Positions 34,010 to 42,216 of a DNA stretch of 64,000 nt are shown piece after piece. The notes beneath the pieces were generated by a model. The model had not been told where the DNA came from, did not search any database, and saw nothing but the letters and a program-made list of their open reading frames with translations. Positions within the stretch are counted from its first letter, which is position 1; every line of letters starts with the position of its first letter. Origin of the DNA: Effusibacillus dendaii (GTDB lineage Bacteria; Bacillota; Bacilli; Tumebacillales; Effusibacillaceae). The DNA lies in the NCBI RefSeq assembly GCF_015097055.1, contig NZ_AP023366.1:2622001-2686000 (forward strand), written 5' to 3'. The position numbers and the translations under genes are program-made.

Positions 34010-34857
34010 GAGTACTGGTGACAGGTGCAAATGGACAACTCGGGAAAGATGTTGTGAAAATTTTAAGTGAACGTCACGAAGTACACGGGTTTGGCCGTGA
34101 TAGATTGGATATCACAGATCTGACACAGTGCCGTGAAGTGGTTCGTTCAATCAGACCAGATATAATCATACATGCGGCTGCTTATACGGCTGTTGATCTC
34201 GCCGAATCGGAAGAAGATCAGGCATATCGTTTAAATGCGTTGGGAACGAGAAATATTGCCCTTGCTTCCCGAGAAGTCGAAGGCAAGATTTGTTATATCA
34301 GTACCGATTACGTATTTGACGGAATGGCTGAAAGCCCGTACAGGGAATATGACCATACCAACCCTATCAACGTGTATGGAAAATCAAAACATGCTGGTGA
34401 ACAGTTTGTACAAACGATGACAACCAAGCATTTCATTGTGAGAACATCTTGGGTGTATGGCCTGCACGGTAATAATTTTGTCAAAACCATGTTGAAGCTG
34501 GGCAAGGAACGGGAGTCACTTCAAGTGGTAAATGACCAGATCGGTTCGCCCACGTATACGGTCGATTTGGCTCATTTTCTTGAGCAATTGATAACAACCG
34601 ATTTTTATGGAATTTATCACGCAACCAATGCAGGGGTTTGTTCCTGGTTTGAGTTTGCGAATGCAATCTTCGAAGAAAGTGGCATCACGGTAAATGTGAA
34701 TCCTTGTACCACAGAAGAATTTCCCCGTCCTGCAGCCAGACCGAACTACTCTGTACTCGATCACATGGCCATTCGGACAAACGGTCTCTCCGATCTACGG
34801 CACTGGCGGGAAGCGTTGAAAGATTTCATGCAGGAATTCAAAAACCAAAATTTCTGA
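34006..34857 (+). CDS. rmlD: dTDP-4-dehydrorhamnose reductase
   Basis: 283 residues. VLVTGANGQLGKDVVKIL (NADPH site), AAYTAVDLAESEEDQAYRLN, STDYVFDG, and PINVYGKSKHAGEQFV with YxxxK. Last step to dTDP-L-rhamnose. Gene order here is A, B, D, glycosyltransferase, C. Confidence 0.95.
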   Translation: MRVLVTGANGQLGKDVVKILSERHEVHGFGRDRLDITDLTQCREVVRSIRPDIIIHAAAYTAVDLAESEEDQAYRLNALGTRNIALASREVEGKICYISTDYVFDGMAESPYREYDHTNPINVYGKSKHAGEQFVQTMTTKHFIVRTSWVYGLHGNNFVKTMLKLGKERESLQVVNDQIGSPTYTVDLAHFLEQLITTDFYGIYHATNAGVCSWFEFANAIFEESGITVNVNPCTTEEFPRPAARPNYSVLDHMAIRTNGLSDLRHWREALKDFMQEFKNQNF

Positions 34858-34871
34858 CCGGGATGATTCCG

Positions 34872-35816
34872 ATGTCAAAAGTGAGTGTTCATATTGTCAC
34901 ATATAACTCTGCTCGTGATATCGAAACCTGTTTAGCGTCCGTATTCAAGCAGACCTGCCCGATTGACCAAATCATAGTGATCGACAATGATTCCCATGAT
35001 GGTACTTCGGAAATACTACAAGCGTATAACAATAAAATTAAGTTTGTGCAGAATAACACAAATTTGGGGTTTGCAGCCGCCCATAATCAAGCGATTCGGA
35101 TATCGAACAGCGATTATTGTTTAATCTTAAATCCGGATGTGGTTCTTAATCCTGGTTATGTTGAGAGATTGCTAGATCATGCGAAACAAGACCCTGAAAT
35201 TGGGGCGGCCACCGGCAAATTGTTGCTTGCCTCTGCAGTCGATCAAATTGACAGCACAGGTATCTTAATCACTAAATCCCGCAGGGCGTTTGATCGGGGA
35301 GTCAACCAACCTGCAGATCGATGGAACTCAGTTCAAGAAGTATTTGGCGTATCGGGTGCTGCCGCTTTGTACCGACGAGAAATGATTGAGGACATTAGCT
35401 TAAACTGCCAATTTTTTGATGAATCTTTCTTTGCCTACAAAGAAGATGTCGATGTGGCGTGGCGCGGTCAGTTGTTAGGGTGGAAAGCTGTTTATGTGCC
35501 GGACGCCGTTGCGTACCATGAACGTGGTTGGAAAACGGGGAAGCGATCTAAACAGTCGGTGCGGATTCGCCAACACTCTTATATTAATCGTTATCAGATG
35601 ATGCTAAAAAACGAGAGTTTATTTTTCTTTCTGCTCCATCTACCGTTTATATTGCCTTATGAACTGGCGGCATTTCTGTACATGATGGTAAGGGAGCCAA
35701 ACGTATTGTCTGCTTGGAAAATCTTGTTTAGAAATTTGCCCCATTTGATCAAATGGCGCAAATGGATTAAACAGAAACGAACAGTACCGTATCATGAGGT
35801 CTATCGTTTCTTTTAA
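34872..35816 (+). CDS. GT2 rhamnosyltransferase-like glycosyltransferase
   Basis: About 314 residues from ATG 34872; ATG 34863 is equally possible (binding site weak for both). GT-A motifs: SVHIVTYNSARDIETCLASV, DNDSHDGTSE, and LNPDVVLNPGYV (DxD-equivalent), then VSGAAALYRREMIED and FAYKEDVDVAWRGQLLGW, as in WbbL-type rhamnosyltransferases. C-terminal part is basic and amphipathic, probably touching the membrane. Its location between rmlD and rmlC supports dTDP-rhamnose as donor. Confidence 0.85.
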   Translation: MSKVSVHIVTYNSARDIETCLASVFKQTCPIDQIIVIDNDSHDGTSEILQAYNNKIKFVQNNTNLGFAAAHNQAIRISNSDYCLILNPDVVLNPGYVERLLDHAKQDPEIGAATGKLLLASAVDQIDSTGILITKSRRAFDRGVNQPADRWNSVQEVFGVSGAAALYRREMIEDISLNCQFFDESFFAYKEDVDVAWRGQLLGWKAVYVPDAVAYHERGWKTGKRSKQSVRIRQHSYINRYQMMLKNESLFFFLLHLPFILPYELAAFLYMMVREPNVLSAWKILFRNLPHLIKWRKWIKQKRTVPYHEVYRFF

Positions 35817-35828
35817 AGGGTGGTTATC

Positions 35829-36371
35829 ATGAAGATCACAGAAACGAAATTATCGGGAGTATTCATCATCGAACCGGATGTGTTTGAAGATCATCGCGGT
35901 TTTTTTATGGAAAGTTACAATCAGGAGAAGTTCCGAGGATTAGGCCTGGACTTTAATTTTGTGCAGGACAACCAGTCGTTATCCGTGGAAGTGGGTACGC
36001 TGCGTGGATTGCATTACCAATTGGAGCCGAAAGCGCAAACCAAATTGGTCCGTGTCTTGTCTGGTGCCATCTATGATGTAGCGGTTGATATCCGAAAAAA
36101 TTCTCCAACGTTTGGTCAGTGGGTGGCAGTCGAGTTAAGCGTTGCGAATAAGAAGCAGTTGCTGATTCCGAAAGGATTTGCCCACGGATTCTGTACAATT
36201 GAACCGAATACGATGGTATTCTATAAAGTGGACGAGTTTTATTCACCCGAACATGATCGCGGGATTCTGTGGAATGACCCGGAGATTGGAATTCCGTGGC
36301 CGACTGATAACCCCGTTTTATCCCAGAAAGATCAAATTCATCCTTCATTAAAAAATGCGGAAATCAGTTGA
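35829..36371 (+). CDS. rmlC: dTDP-4-dehydrorhamnose 3,5-epimerase
   Basis: 180 residues from ATG 35829 (GGGTGG upstream). Cupin fold: FEDHRGFFMESYNQEKFRGL, TLRGLHYQ with the catalytic His, VDIRKNSPTFGQW and IPKGFAHGF with Tyr/Asp partners (YKVDEFYSPEHDRGI). Completes the rhamnose pathway. Confidence 0.95.
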   Translation: MKITETKLSGVFIIEPDVFEDHRGFFMESYNQEKFRGLGLDFNFVQDNQSLSVEVGTLRGLHYQLEPKAQTKLVRVLSGAIYDVAVDIRKNSPTFGQWVAVELSVANKKQLLIPKGFAHGFCTIEPNTMVFYKVDEFYSPEHDRGILWNDPEIGIPWPTDNPVLSQKDQIHPSLKNAEIS

Positions 36372-36415
36372 CATAAAAATGATATAATGAGAGAAATGCT
36401 TGCTAGGAGGTTCTT

Positions 36416-37336
36416 ATGGATCTGTCAATTGTCATCGTCAGTTACAACACCAAAGACCTCCTGATCCAAACGCTCGATTCAGTGTTTCGTCACACTTCAG
36501 GGCTTTACTTGGAAGTATTTGTGGTAGATAACGCTTCATCCGATGGAAGTCCAGAGGCAGTAACGGATCTGTATCCACAGGTGAAGATTATCCGTAATCA
36601 AAAGAACGAGGGATTCGCAGCAGCTAACAACCAGGCGATTGAACAGGCAACGGGTCGCTATATACTGCTGTTAAATTCCGACACCATTGTGCAGGAATCA
36701 ACGTTTCATACGATGATTACATATATGGATGGTCATTCAAAGATCGGTGCGGCTGGATGCAAAGTCGTTAAACCGGACGGAACGCTTGATTTGGCTTGTC
36801 GCCGCAGTTTTCCGACACCGATGAATTCCTTGTACCAGGCGTTAAAACTGGACAAATTGTTTCCGCAAAGCCCGCGCTTTGCCTCCTACAATCTGACATA
36901 TCTCGATGAAAACGAAATGTATCAGGTAGATTGTCTGGTTGGTGCGTTTATGATGGTGCGGCGGGAAACGATTGACCAGGTCGGGATGCTTGACGACCAG
37001 TTTTTTATGTATGGCGAAGATATTGATTGGTGCTATCGGATCAAACAGGCCGGTTGGCAGATTTGGTATTATCCGAAAACAAGTATCATTCATTATAAAG
37101 GGGCCAGCAGTGCGAAAAAGAAGTACCGCATGATTTGGGAGTTCCACAGGGCTATGATCCTTTATTACCGGAAACATCATGCCGGAAATTCTATATTTCT
37201 GGTAAACTGGCTGGTCTATTTAGGAATCTTGTCGCGTTACGTGATGGTTGCAACGTTAAACCTGTTCAAAAAGCGAGGGAAGCAGCATGATCCGCTCTTA
37301 TCAAACCCTTCTCAATCGCATACTTATACTGCTTGA
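36416..37336 (+). CDS. GT2 rhamnosyltransferase-like glycosyltransferase
   Basis: 306 residues with GGAGG before the ATG. LSIVIVSYNTKDLLIQTLDS, DNASSDGSPEAV, LLNSDTIVQ, VGAFMMVRRETIDQVG and MYGEDIDWCYRIKQAGW are the WbbL-like set. A C-terminal hydrophobic segment (about 255-280) may associate with the membrane. It overlaps the next gene by 50 bases. A weak -10 (TATAAT at 36383) lies upstream but lacks a properly spaced -35. Confidence 0.88.
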   Translation: MDLSIVIVSYNTKDLLIQTLDSVFRHTSGLYLEVFVVDNASSDGSPEAVTDLYPQVKIIRNQKNEGFAAANNQAIEQATGRYILLLNSDTIVQESTFHTMITYMDGHSKIGAAGCKVVKPDGTLDLACRRSFPTPMNSLYQALKLDKLFPQSPRFASYNLTYLDENEMYQVDCLVGAFMMVRRETIDQVGMLDDQFFMYGEDIDWCYRIKQAGWQIWYYPKTSIIHYKGASSAKKKYRMIWEFHRAMILYYRKHHAGNSIFLVNWLVYLGILSRYVMVATLNLFKKRGKQHDPLLSNPSQSHTYTA

Positions 37337-38690
37337 TGCGAGCGTAGTTGCCCTTGCGTTCTATTTGGCATGGTTTCTGAAATTCCGCTCCGGATTGATG
37401 GATTCGACCGATTCAATTGGCGAATTGGGTTACGTAGGAATCGCCATAGCCATGATTCTCGTCTATTTGATTACCAATTCGATATATGGGCTGTACACGC
37501 CCCATCGAACCCGGAGGCTTCGGAGTGAATTGACGCAGATTGTCAAAAGTTCAGTGACGGGCGTTCTGATTCTGATGAGTATCCTGTTCTTTATTAAAGA
37601 AATTCACGTTTCCCGTGCGGTACTGGGGATGTTTATGGGCCTGTCTGTTGTTTTCCTTTCAATGGAACGGATCGGTTTGCGGATGGTTTTACGGCGAATG
37701 CGATCGATGGGATACAACAAAAAGTTTATGCTGATTATTGGGGCTGGTCCGTTGGGCCGGAATGTACTGAAACTGATCACGGATAACAGACAGTTCGGAT
37801 TTGAAGTGCTGGGATTTCTGGACGACCGACTGTATCCGGTTGCCGAAACGGTGGATGATGTGCCAATTTTGGGAACGATAGACGAACTGGAAACCGTTTT
37901 AAACAGCCATTTGATCGATCAGGTGGTATTGGCGCTGCCCATCGAGGCACATCATAAGATTGGACAGATTATCAGCCTGTGTGAAAAAATGGGCATTCAG
38001 GCGCTCATCATCCCGGACTATTTCAACTACCTGCCTGCCAAACCGAAATTTGAAGAAGTCGGCGGCATTCCGATGATCGATGTGCGGCATGTGCCTTTGG
38101 ACGAGGCGATGAATGCGGGCATCAAGCGGATTTTTGACATCGGGTTTTCGTTGGCGGCTTTATTGGTACTTTCCCCGCTGCTTCTCATCATTGCGGTCGG
38201 TGTCAAACTTACATCGCCCGGCCCTGTTCTGTTCGCGCAGGAACGGGTAGGGAAAAACCGCCGGATTTTTAAAATGTACAAGTTTCGCTCAATGCGGGTC
38301 AGCACGGATGAATCGTCGGATACGCAGTGGACGGTGGAAAATGACCCCCGTCGAACGAAGTTTGGTTCTTTCTTGCGAAAAACCAGTTTGGATGAGCTCC
38401 CCCAGTTCTTTAATGTGCTGAAGGGAGATATGAGCATTATCGGTCCGCGTCCGGAACGGCCTTATTTTGTCGAACAGTTTAAAGAGGATATTCCGAAATA
38501 CATGATCAAGCACCGTGTTCGCCCGGGGATCACCGGCTGGGCGCAGATCAACGGCTGGCGCGGCGACACGTCGATTGAAGAACGTATCAAGTATGATATA
38601 CATTATATTGAGAACTGGACCTTTGCAATGGATTTGAAGATTGTGTGGAAAACGGTGGTTAATGGGTTTGTTAATAAGAATGCGTATTGA
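37287..38690 (+). CDS. Undecaprenyl-phosphate sugar phosphotransferase (WbaP/WsaP/CpsE-type)
   Basis: 467 residues. Four or five N-terminal membrane helices (to about 140), a Rossmann-like central domain (MLIIGAGPLGRNVLKLI), and a C-terminal bacterial sugar transferase domain: KRIFDIGFSLAALLVLSPLL, ERVGKNRRIFKMYKFRSMR, TSLDELPQFFNVLKGDMSII with GPRPERP, and PGITGWAQINGWRGDT. It attaches the first sugar phosphate to undecaprenyl phosphate, which starts glycan assembly. The gene closes the main cluster. GAGGGAAGC precedes the ATG. Confidence 0.93.
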   Translation: MIRSYQTLLNRILILLDASVVALAFYLAWFLKFRSGLMDSTDSIGELGYVGIAIAMILVYLITNSIYGLYTPHRTRRLRSELTQIVKSSVTGVLILMSILFFIKEIHVSRAVLGMFMGLSVVFLSMERIGLRMVLRRMRSMGYNKKFMLIIGAGPLGRNVLKLITDNRQFGFEVLGFLDDRLYPVAETVDDVPILGTIDELETVLNSHLIDQVVLALPIEAHHKIGQIISLCEKMGIQALIIPDYFNYLPAKPKFEEVGGIPMIDVRHVPLDEAMNAGIKRIFDIGFSLAALLVLSPLLLIIAVGVKLTSPGPVLFAQERVGKNRRIFKMYKFRSMRVSTDESSDTQWTVENDPRRTKFGSFLRKTSLDELPQFFNVLKGDMSIIGPRPERPYFVEQFKEDIPKYMIKHRVRPGITGWAQINGWRGDTSIEERIKYDIHYIENWTFAMDLKIVWKTVVNGFVNKNAY

Positions 38691-38756
38691 GGCTGTGAAA
38701 GAGGAAGAGCAGAATAAACAATTACAATTTGAACGTTTCAGAGCGGGGACATCGGA

Positions 38757-39539
38757 ATGAATCTCTGGATGATAGTCGGCGGATTTTTTGTGGGAGCCAT
38801 GATAGGTATGACGGGCATGGGGGGCGGATTGTTAATGACCCCCCTATTAATTTTGGGCTTTGGAGTCGCTCCTTCCATCGCGGTCGGAACCGATCTGGTG
38901 TTTGCTGCGACGACCAAGCTATTCGGAGCCTGGCAGCATTGGCGGCAAAAAACGGTAGATTTCGCCCTGTTGAGATATGTGGCGATGGGAAGCGTGCCGG
39001 GAACGCTGCTGGGCGGATTTTGCGTTCGCCTGTTGAAACAGTCGGCGGGTGGCCAATCGGAAATCTGGATGAGCAAAACATTGGCGATTGTTTTTCTATT
39101 TATCGCACTGATTATGATTCTGCAGGTTATCAAATCCTTTCGAGGAAGTTCCATACATGCCGTGCAGCGAGAACCGTTCGCGACTTCTCATATGAATCGC
39201 TATCTTGTTGCAGTCATCGGGTTTCTGGTTGGTTTCCTGGTGGCGGTGACTTCGGTGGGAAGCGGGACTTTGTTTATGGCGCTTTTATTATATTTTTATC
39301 CGTTATCCGTGTCCAAGCTGGTAGGTACAGATATTGTTCATGGTGTTTTGATCACGGCGCTTGCCGCATTGATTCATTGGGGCATTGGTACTATTGATCT
39401 TCGAATGGTATTGAATTTAACGGCCGGATCAATTATAGGGGTGCTTGTTGGCAGCAGAATGAGTGTCAAAATTCCGGACCTGATTTTGCGGATCGTTCTG
39501 ATTGTCATTCTTGTTCTGTCATCTGTTAAGCTTTTGTGA
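38757..39539 (+). CDS. TauE/SafE-family (sulfite exporter-like) membrane protein
   Basis: 260 residues, about seven or eight membrane helices in two halves, each with the family glycine-rich motif: GAMIGMTGMGGGLLMTPLL (about 13-31) and GFLVAVTSVGSGTLFMALLL (about 160-180). Family members export sulfite, sulfoacetate or other small organic anions. The transported compound is not predictable; the nearby sulfotransferase-like domain makes sulfur metabolism a possibility only. Confidence 0.85.
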   Translation: MNLWMIVGGFFVGAMIGMTGMGGGLLMTPLLILGFGVAPSIAVGTDLVFAATTKLFGAWQHWRQKTVDFALLRYVAMGSVPGTLLGGFCVRLLKQSAGGQSEIWMSKTLAIVFLFIALIMILQVIKSFRGSSIHAVQREPFATSHMNRYLVAVIGFLVGFLVAVTSVGSGTLFMALLLYFYPLSVSKLVGTDIVHGVLITALAALIHWGIGTIDLRMVLNLTAGSIIGVLVGSRMSVKIPDLILRIVLIVILVLSSVKLL

Positions 39540-39636
39540 AATAAAGGGGGACTTCGGCTGAGTGTGTTCATGGCAAAGATGAGTCCGCCACCTTTGAAAC
39601 AAAAGGAACGGGCCGAGCGATGACTTTGGTGTCCAA

Positions 39637-39665
39637 TTGCATTTCATTCAGGAAGGTGTTATGAT
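39637..39665 (+). promoter_or_regulatory. Promoter of the third toxin-antitoxin pair
   Basis: TTGCAT (39637-39642), 17-base spacer, TATGAT (39660-39665). Initiation would fall just before the 8-bp repeat array, placing the repeats in the mRNA leader. Confidence 0.65.
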
Positions 39666-39680
39666 CGGGTTGAAGGAAAT

Positions 39681-39718
39681 TCGGAATTTCGGAATTTCGG
39701 AATTTCGGAATTTCGGAA
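39681..39718 (+). repeat. 8-bp tandem repeat array, unit TCGGAATT
   Basis: Four full copies plus a partial fifth (TCGGAA), perfectly periodic, ending at the AAAGGTGG ribosome binding site of the antitoxin gene. GGAATTTC occurs once more at 39723. Confidence 0.9.
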
Positions 39719-39731
39719 AGGTGGAATTTCT

Positions 39732-40028
39732 GTGTCGAAGATCATAGGCAACATCCAACTGCAGAAGAAAAATCTTGTAAACCTCGGGCTGCTCAAAAAA
39801 CATCTTCCTATAGAAGAAGGGGACTTGTTTCAGGTTGAAATCGAAGAGAACGGACGGGTCGTTCTGACTCCGATGAAGACGATACCGGCTGATCAAGCGT
39901 GGTTTTGGACAAAAGAATGGCAAGAAGGGATGAAAGAAGCGCGCGAGGACTTCCAGGAAGGAAGATTTAAAACTCACGCCTCCATGGATGAACTGTTGGA
40001 AGAACTTGAGAAGGAGTCGGAAACATGA
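39732..40028 (+). CDS. AbrB-like antitoxin
   Basis: 98 residues from a GTG with AAAGGTGG upstream. Residues 1-45 (IIGNIQLQKKNLVNLGLLKK, then EGDLFQVEIEENGRVVLTPM) resemble a SpoVT/AbrB swapped hairpin; the remainder is acidic and helical (WQEGMKEAREDFQEGRFKTH, then MDELLEELEKES). The four-base overlap with the next gene and its toxin fold identify it as an antitoxin. Confidence 0.78.
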   Translation: MSKIIGNIQLQKKNLVNLGLLKKHLPIEEGDLFQVEIEENGRVVLTPMKTIPADQAWFWTKEWQEGMKEAREDFQEGRFKTHASMDELLEELEKESET

Positions 40029-40285
40029 TTGTTGTCCGCTCCGACAGATTTGTAAAAGTTTTTAAAAAACTCGGTTCCAAAGAGGAACAAAAACGAATTA
40101 TCTGCGCGCTGGAACTGATGGGTCGTGATTTTCGACATCCATCGTTACGGGTCAAACGTATTCAAGGAACAGAAGCGCTATGGGAGGCTTCCGCGTCCAT
40201 GGATCTTCGTATTGTGTTTGAGATGACGGAGGATGCCATCTATTTATATCGATGCGGTCAACATGATATATTGAATCGTCTGTGA
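40025..40285 (+). CDS. RelE/ParE-superfamily toxin
   Basis: 86 residues. VVRSDRFVKVFKKLGSKEEQ helices, then LRVKRIQGTEALWEASASMD and LRIVFEMTEDAIYLYRCGQH-type strands ending DILNRL, the YafQ/RelE-like layout with C-terminal His and Asp. Probably an mRNA endonuclease. Starts in the antitoxin stop (ATGA). Confidence 0.8.
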   Translation: MIVVRSDRFVKVFKKLGSKEEQKRIICALELMGRDFRHPSLRVKRIQGTEALWEASASMDLRIVFEMTEDAIYLYRCGQHDILNRL

Positions 40286-40330
40286 CGTAACAGGCCGGTA
40301 AAGGTCATCAAGAACTGGGGGATATATCTG

Positions 40331-41140
40331 GTGCGAATAATAAACGATTTGGAACTGGGCACATTTGATTTGCACATGCACACGACCGCTTCCGATGGGG
40401 TGTATGCGCCAAAAGATTTGGTTCGCAAAGCGAAAGAGACAGGGTTAAAGACGATTGCCATTACGGATCATGACACGCTGGCCGGTGTGGAGGAAGCGCA
40501 GCAAGCGGGGATGGAACTGGGGCTGCAGGTCCTTCCGGGTGTCGAGATCAGTACCAAATATAAAGGCAAAAACGTCGATATTCTCGGTTATAACATGTCT
40601 GACTGGCGAAATTTGCATGATAAGTTGGCCGCATTTCGCGATGATCGGGAAGCCAGGGCGCTGCAGATCATTCAACGGTTTGCCGAATTGCACATGCCGA
40701 TTACGTTGGAAGATGTAAAAGAATTCAGCGGGGAGGGTGTTATTGCCCGTCCTCATATTGCGAAAGCGATCGTCAAAAAAGGGTACGTGTCCGATGTGCA
40801 GACGGTGTTTGATAAATACCTGGCGGACGGAGGTCCGGCTGCCGTCGACAAAAAAATCCTCTCCCCGCAGGAAGGGATTGATCTGATCCACGAGGCGGGC
40901 GGCTATGCGGTTATGGCGCATCCGGTCTTGATCGATAACGACAATCTGGTTCGCGAATTGCTTGCCGGTTGTTCGTTTGACGGACTTGAGGTGTGGCACC
41001 GCAAGCACGATAAACAAGACGTGAAGCGCTACAAGCAGATGGCAGAAAAATATGAGTTGCTCGTGACAGGCGGTTCCGATTTTCATGATGACCAGCATGA
41101 TTTGGGCAGTTTTCAAAATTACCCAATCGGGAACAACTAG
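40331..41140 (+). CDS. PHP-domain phosphoesterase (RNase AM/YciV-like)
   Basis: 269 residues from a GTG. Metal-binding PHP motifs are complete: FDLHMHTTASDG (HxH), AITDHDTLAG, GVEIS, an internal RPHIA, VMAHPVL and GGSDFHDD. The insert between residues 100 and 170 is typical of YciV/TrpH proteins, which hydrolyse 3',5'-nucleotide bisphosphates or trim RNA 5' ends. The protein ends soon after the last motif, which is a little short for the family. Confidence 0.87.
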   Translation: MRIINDLELGTFDLHMHTTASDGVYAPKDLVRKAKETGLKTIAITDHDTLAGVEEAQQAGMELGLQVLPGVEISTKYKGKNVDILGYNMSDWRNLHDKLAAFRDDREARALQIIQRFAELHMPITLEDVKEFSGEGVIARPHIAKAIVKKGYVSDVQTVFDKYLADGGPAAVDKKILSPQEGIDLIHEAGGYAVMAHPVLIDNDNLVRELLAGCSFDGLEVWHRKHDKQDVKRYKQMAEKYELLVTGGSDFHDDQHDLGSFQNYPIGNN

Positions 41141-41240
41141 GAATCATTTGAATACGATGAATCGGTATCGTTAAATTTTGGGGATAGTAATAAACAGGGC
41201 TTGTACAATTGTCTGTAGAATATTTGGATATAAGATTTTA

Positions 41241-41269
41241 TTGAAAACGAACATACGTTCTTGTATGAT
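41241..41269 (+). promoter_or_regulatory. SOS-controlled promoter of the DarG/DarT-like pair
   Basis: TTGAAA (41241-41246), exactly 17 bases, TATGAT (41264-41269). The spacer contains CGAACATACGTTCT (41248-41261), which matches the Bacillus LexA/DinR box CGAACN4GTTCG at all but the last base. A repressor there would cover both promoter elements. Confidence 0.85.
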
Positions 41270-41301
41270 GATTGCAATAAGGTTTAAATGAGGTGATGGT
41301 T

Positions 41302-42216
41302 TTGATCACTTATGTTGTTGGTGACTTGTTAAAGAGTCCTGCGCGGGTATTAGTAAATACGGTTAATACAGTTGGTGTTATGGGGAAGGGAATAGCCAAA
41401 GATTTTAAGACCATTTACCCCGAAATGTTTAAACAATACCAGCTTTTTTGTGAAAACAAGCAATTTAACATTGGTCAATTATGGCTTTATAGGACAAAAC
41501 ACAAATGGATATTGAATTTTCCTACCAAAAAGGATTGGAAACATCCCTCGAAAATCGAATATATCGAAGCAGGTTTACAAAAGTTTGTTAACACATATGC
41601 TGATGTAGGCATTACATCAATTGCTTTTCCTATGCTTGGTTGTGGAAACGGGGGCTTAAATTGGGATACAGAAGTGCGCCCTTTAATGGAAAAATACTTA
41701 AAGAATCTTCCGATTGATGTCTATATTCATTTGTATCGTCAAGGGCAATTTACGAGTGAACAACGGAACATTCGTGCAACAAAACAATGGTTAAGAAGCG
41801 AGCCGGAAGCTATGCCGTTTACGGAGGTTTGGGAAGATTTATATGAAATATTGGCTAAGGAAGATTCATTTTTCACCTTGGATCACAAGATTGGATTTAC
41901 AGTTTCGGTAATTAGAGAACCCGAAATTAATCTTGAAATAAAAGCACTTGGAAACGTTTATCGTGTGTATTTTAACCAGTTGGTAGATCTCTGGCAACAT
42001 ATTCGGAGTCTGGGTTATGTAATGACTGGCAGTATGCCTAATGGATTAGAAAGATACTCTCCTTATTTAATTGCGTTACTTGATAAACTACCCTATTTAC
42101 ATCCAGTTTTGATTTCATCAAATTATCAAGAAATAAAGGAAAATCCAATTGGTCTACAATACATTCCTTTTGTTTCAGATAATCATCTAACTGCATATGA
42201 GGTAAATGTACAATGA
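41302..42216 (+). CDS. darG: DarG-like macrodomain antitoxin (DNA ADP-ribosyl hydrolase)
   Basis: 304 residues from TTG 41302, preferred because AGGTGATGG sits just upstream; GTG 41293 and ATG 41296 overlap that site. Residues 1-150 are a macrodomain of the DarG type: VLVNTVNTVGVMGKGIAKDF (ribose-binding loop), ILNFPTKKDWKHPSKIEYIE with the Lys region used by DarG, and FPMLGCGNGGLNW. Residues 160-304 are a separate domain of mixed alpha/beta character not recognised, different from the Thermus DarG tail. The gene overlaps the DarT-like toxin gene by four bases. AT-rich relative to its neighbours. Confidence 0.85.
   Translation: MITYVVGDLLKSPARVLVNTVNTVGVMGKGIAKDFKTIYPEMFKQYQLFCENKQFNIGQLWLYRTKHKWILNFPTKKDWKHPSKIEYIEAGLQKFVNTYADVGITSIAFPMLGCGNGGLNWDTEVRPLMEKYLKNLPIDVYIHLYRQGQFTSEQRNIRATKQWLRSEPEAMPFTEVWEDLYEILAKEDSFFTLDHKIGFTVSVIREPEINLEIKALGNVYRVYFNQLVDLWQHIRSLGYVMTGSMPNGLERYSPYLIALLDKLPYLHPVLISSNYQEIKENPIGLQYIPFVSDNHLTAYEVNVQ

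Noticed and set aside
36368-36388. TTGACA followed by TATAAT before the GT2 gene at 36416
   Set aside because: Only nine bases between the boxes, too short for a sigma-A promoter; TTGACA contains the rmlC stop.
38729-39397. 222-codon plus-strand frame overlapping the TauE/SafE gene
   Set aside because: Basic, Arg/Gly-rich translation without a family; the overlapping frame has clear membrane helices and TauE motifs.
39681-39718. 8-bp repeats as a CRISPR-like array
   Set aside because: Units are contiguous with no spacers and far too short; no cas genes in the window.
40445-41116. 223-codon minus-strand frame opposite the PHP gene
   Set aside because: His/Arg-rich antisense translation; the plus-strand protein has complete PHP metal motifs.
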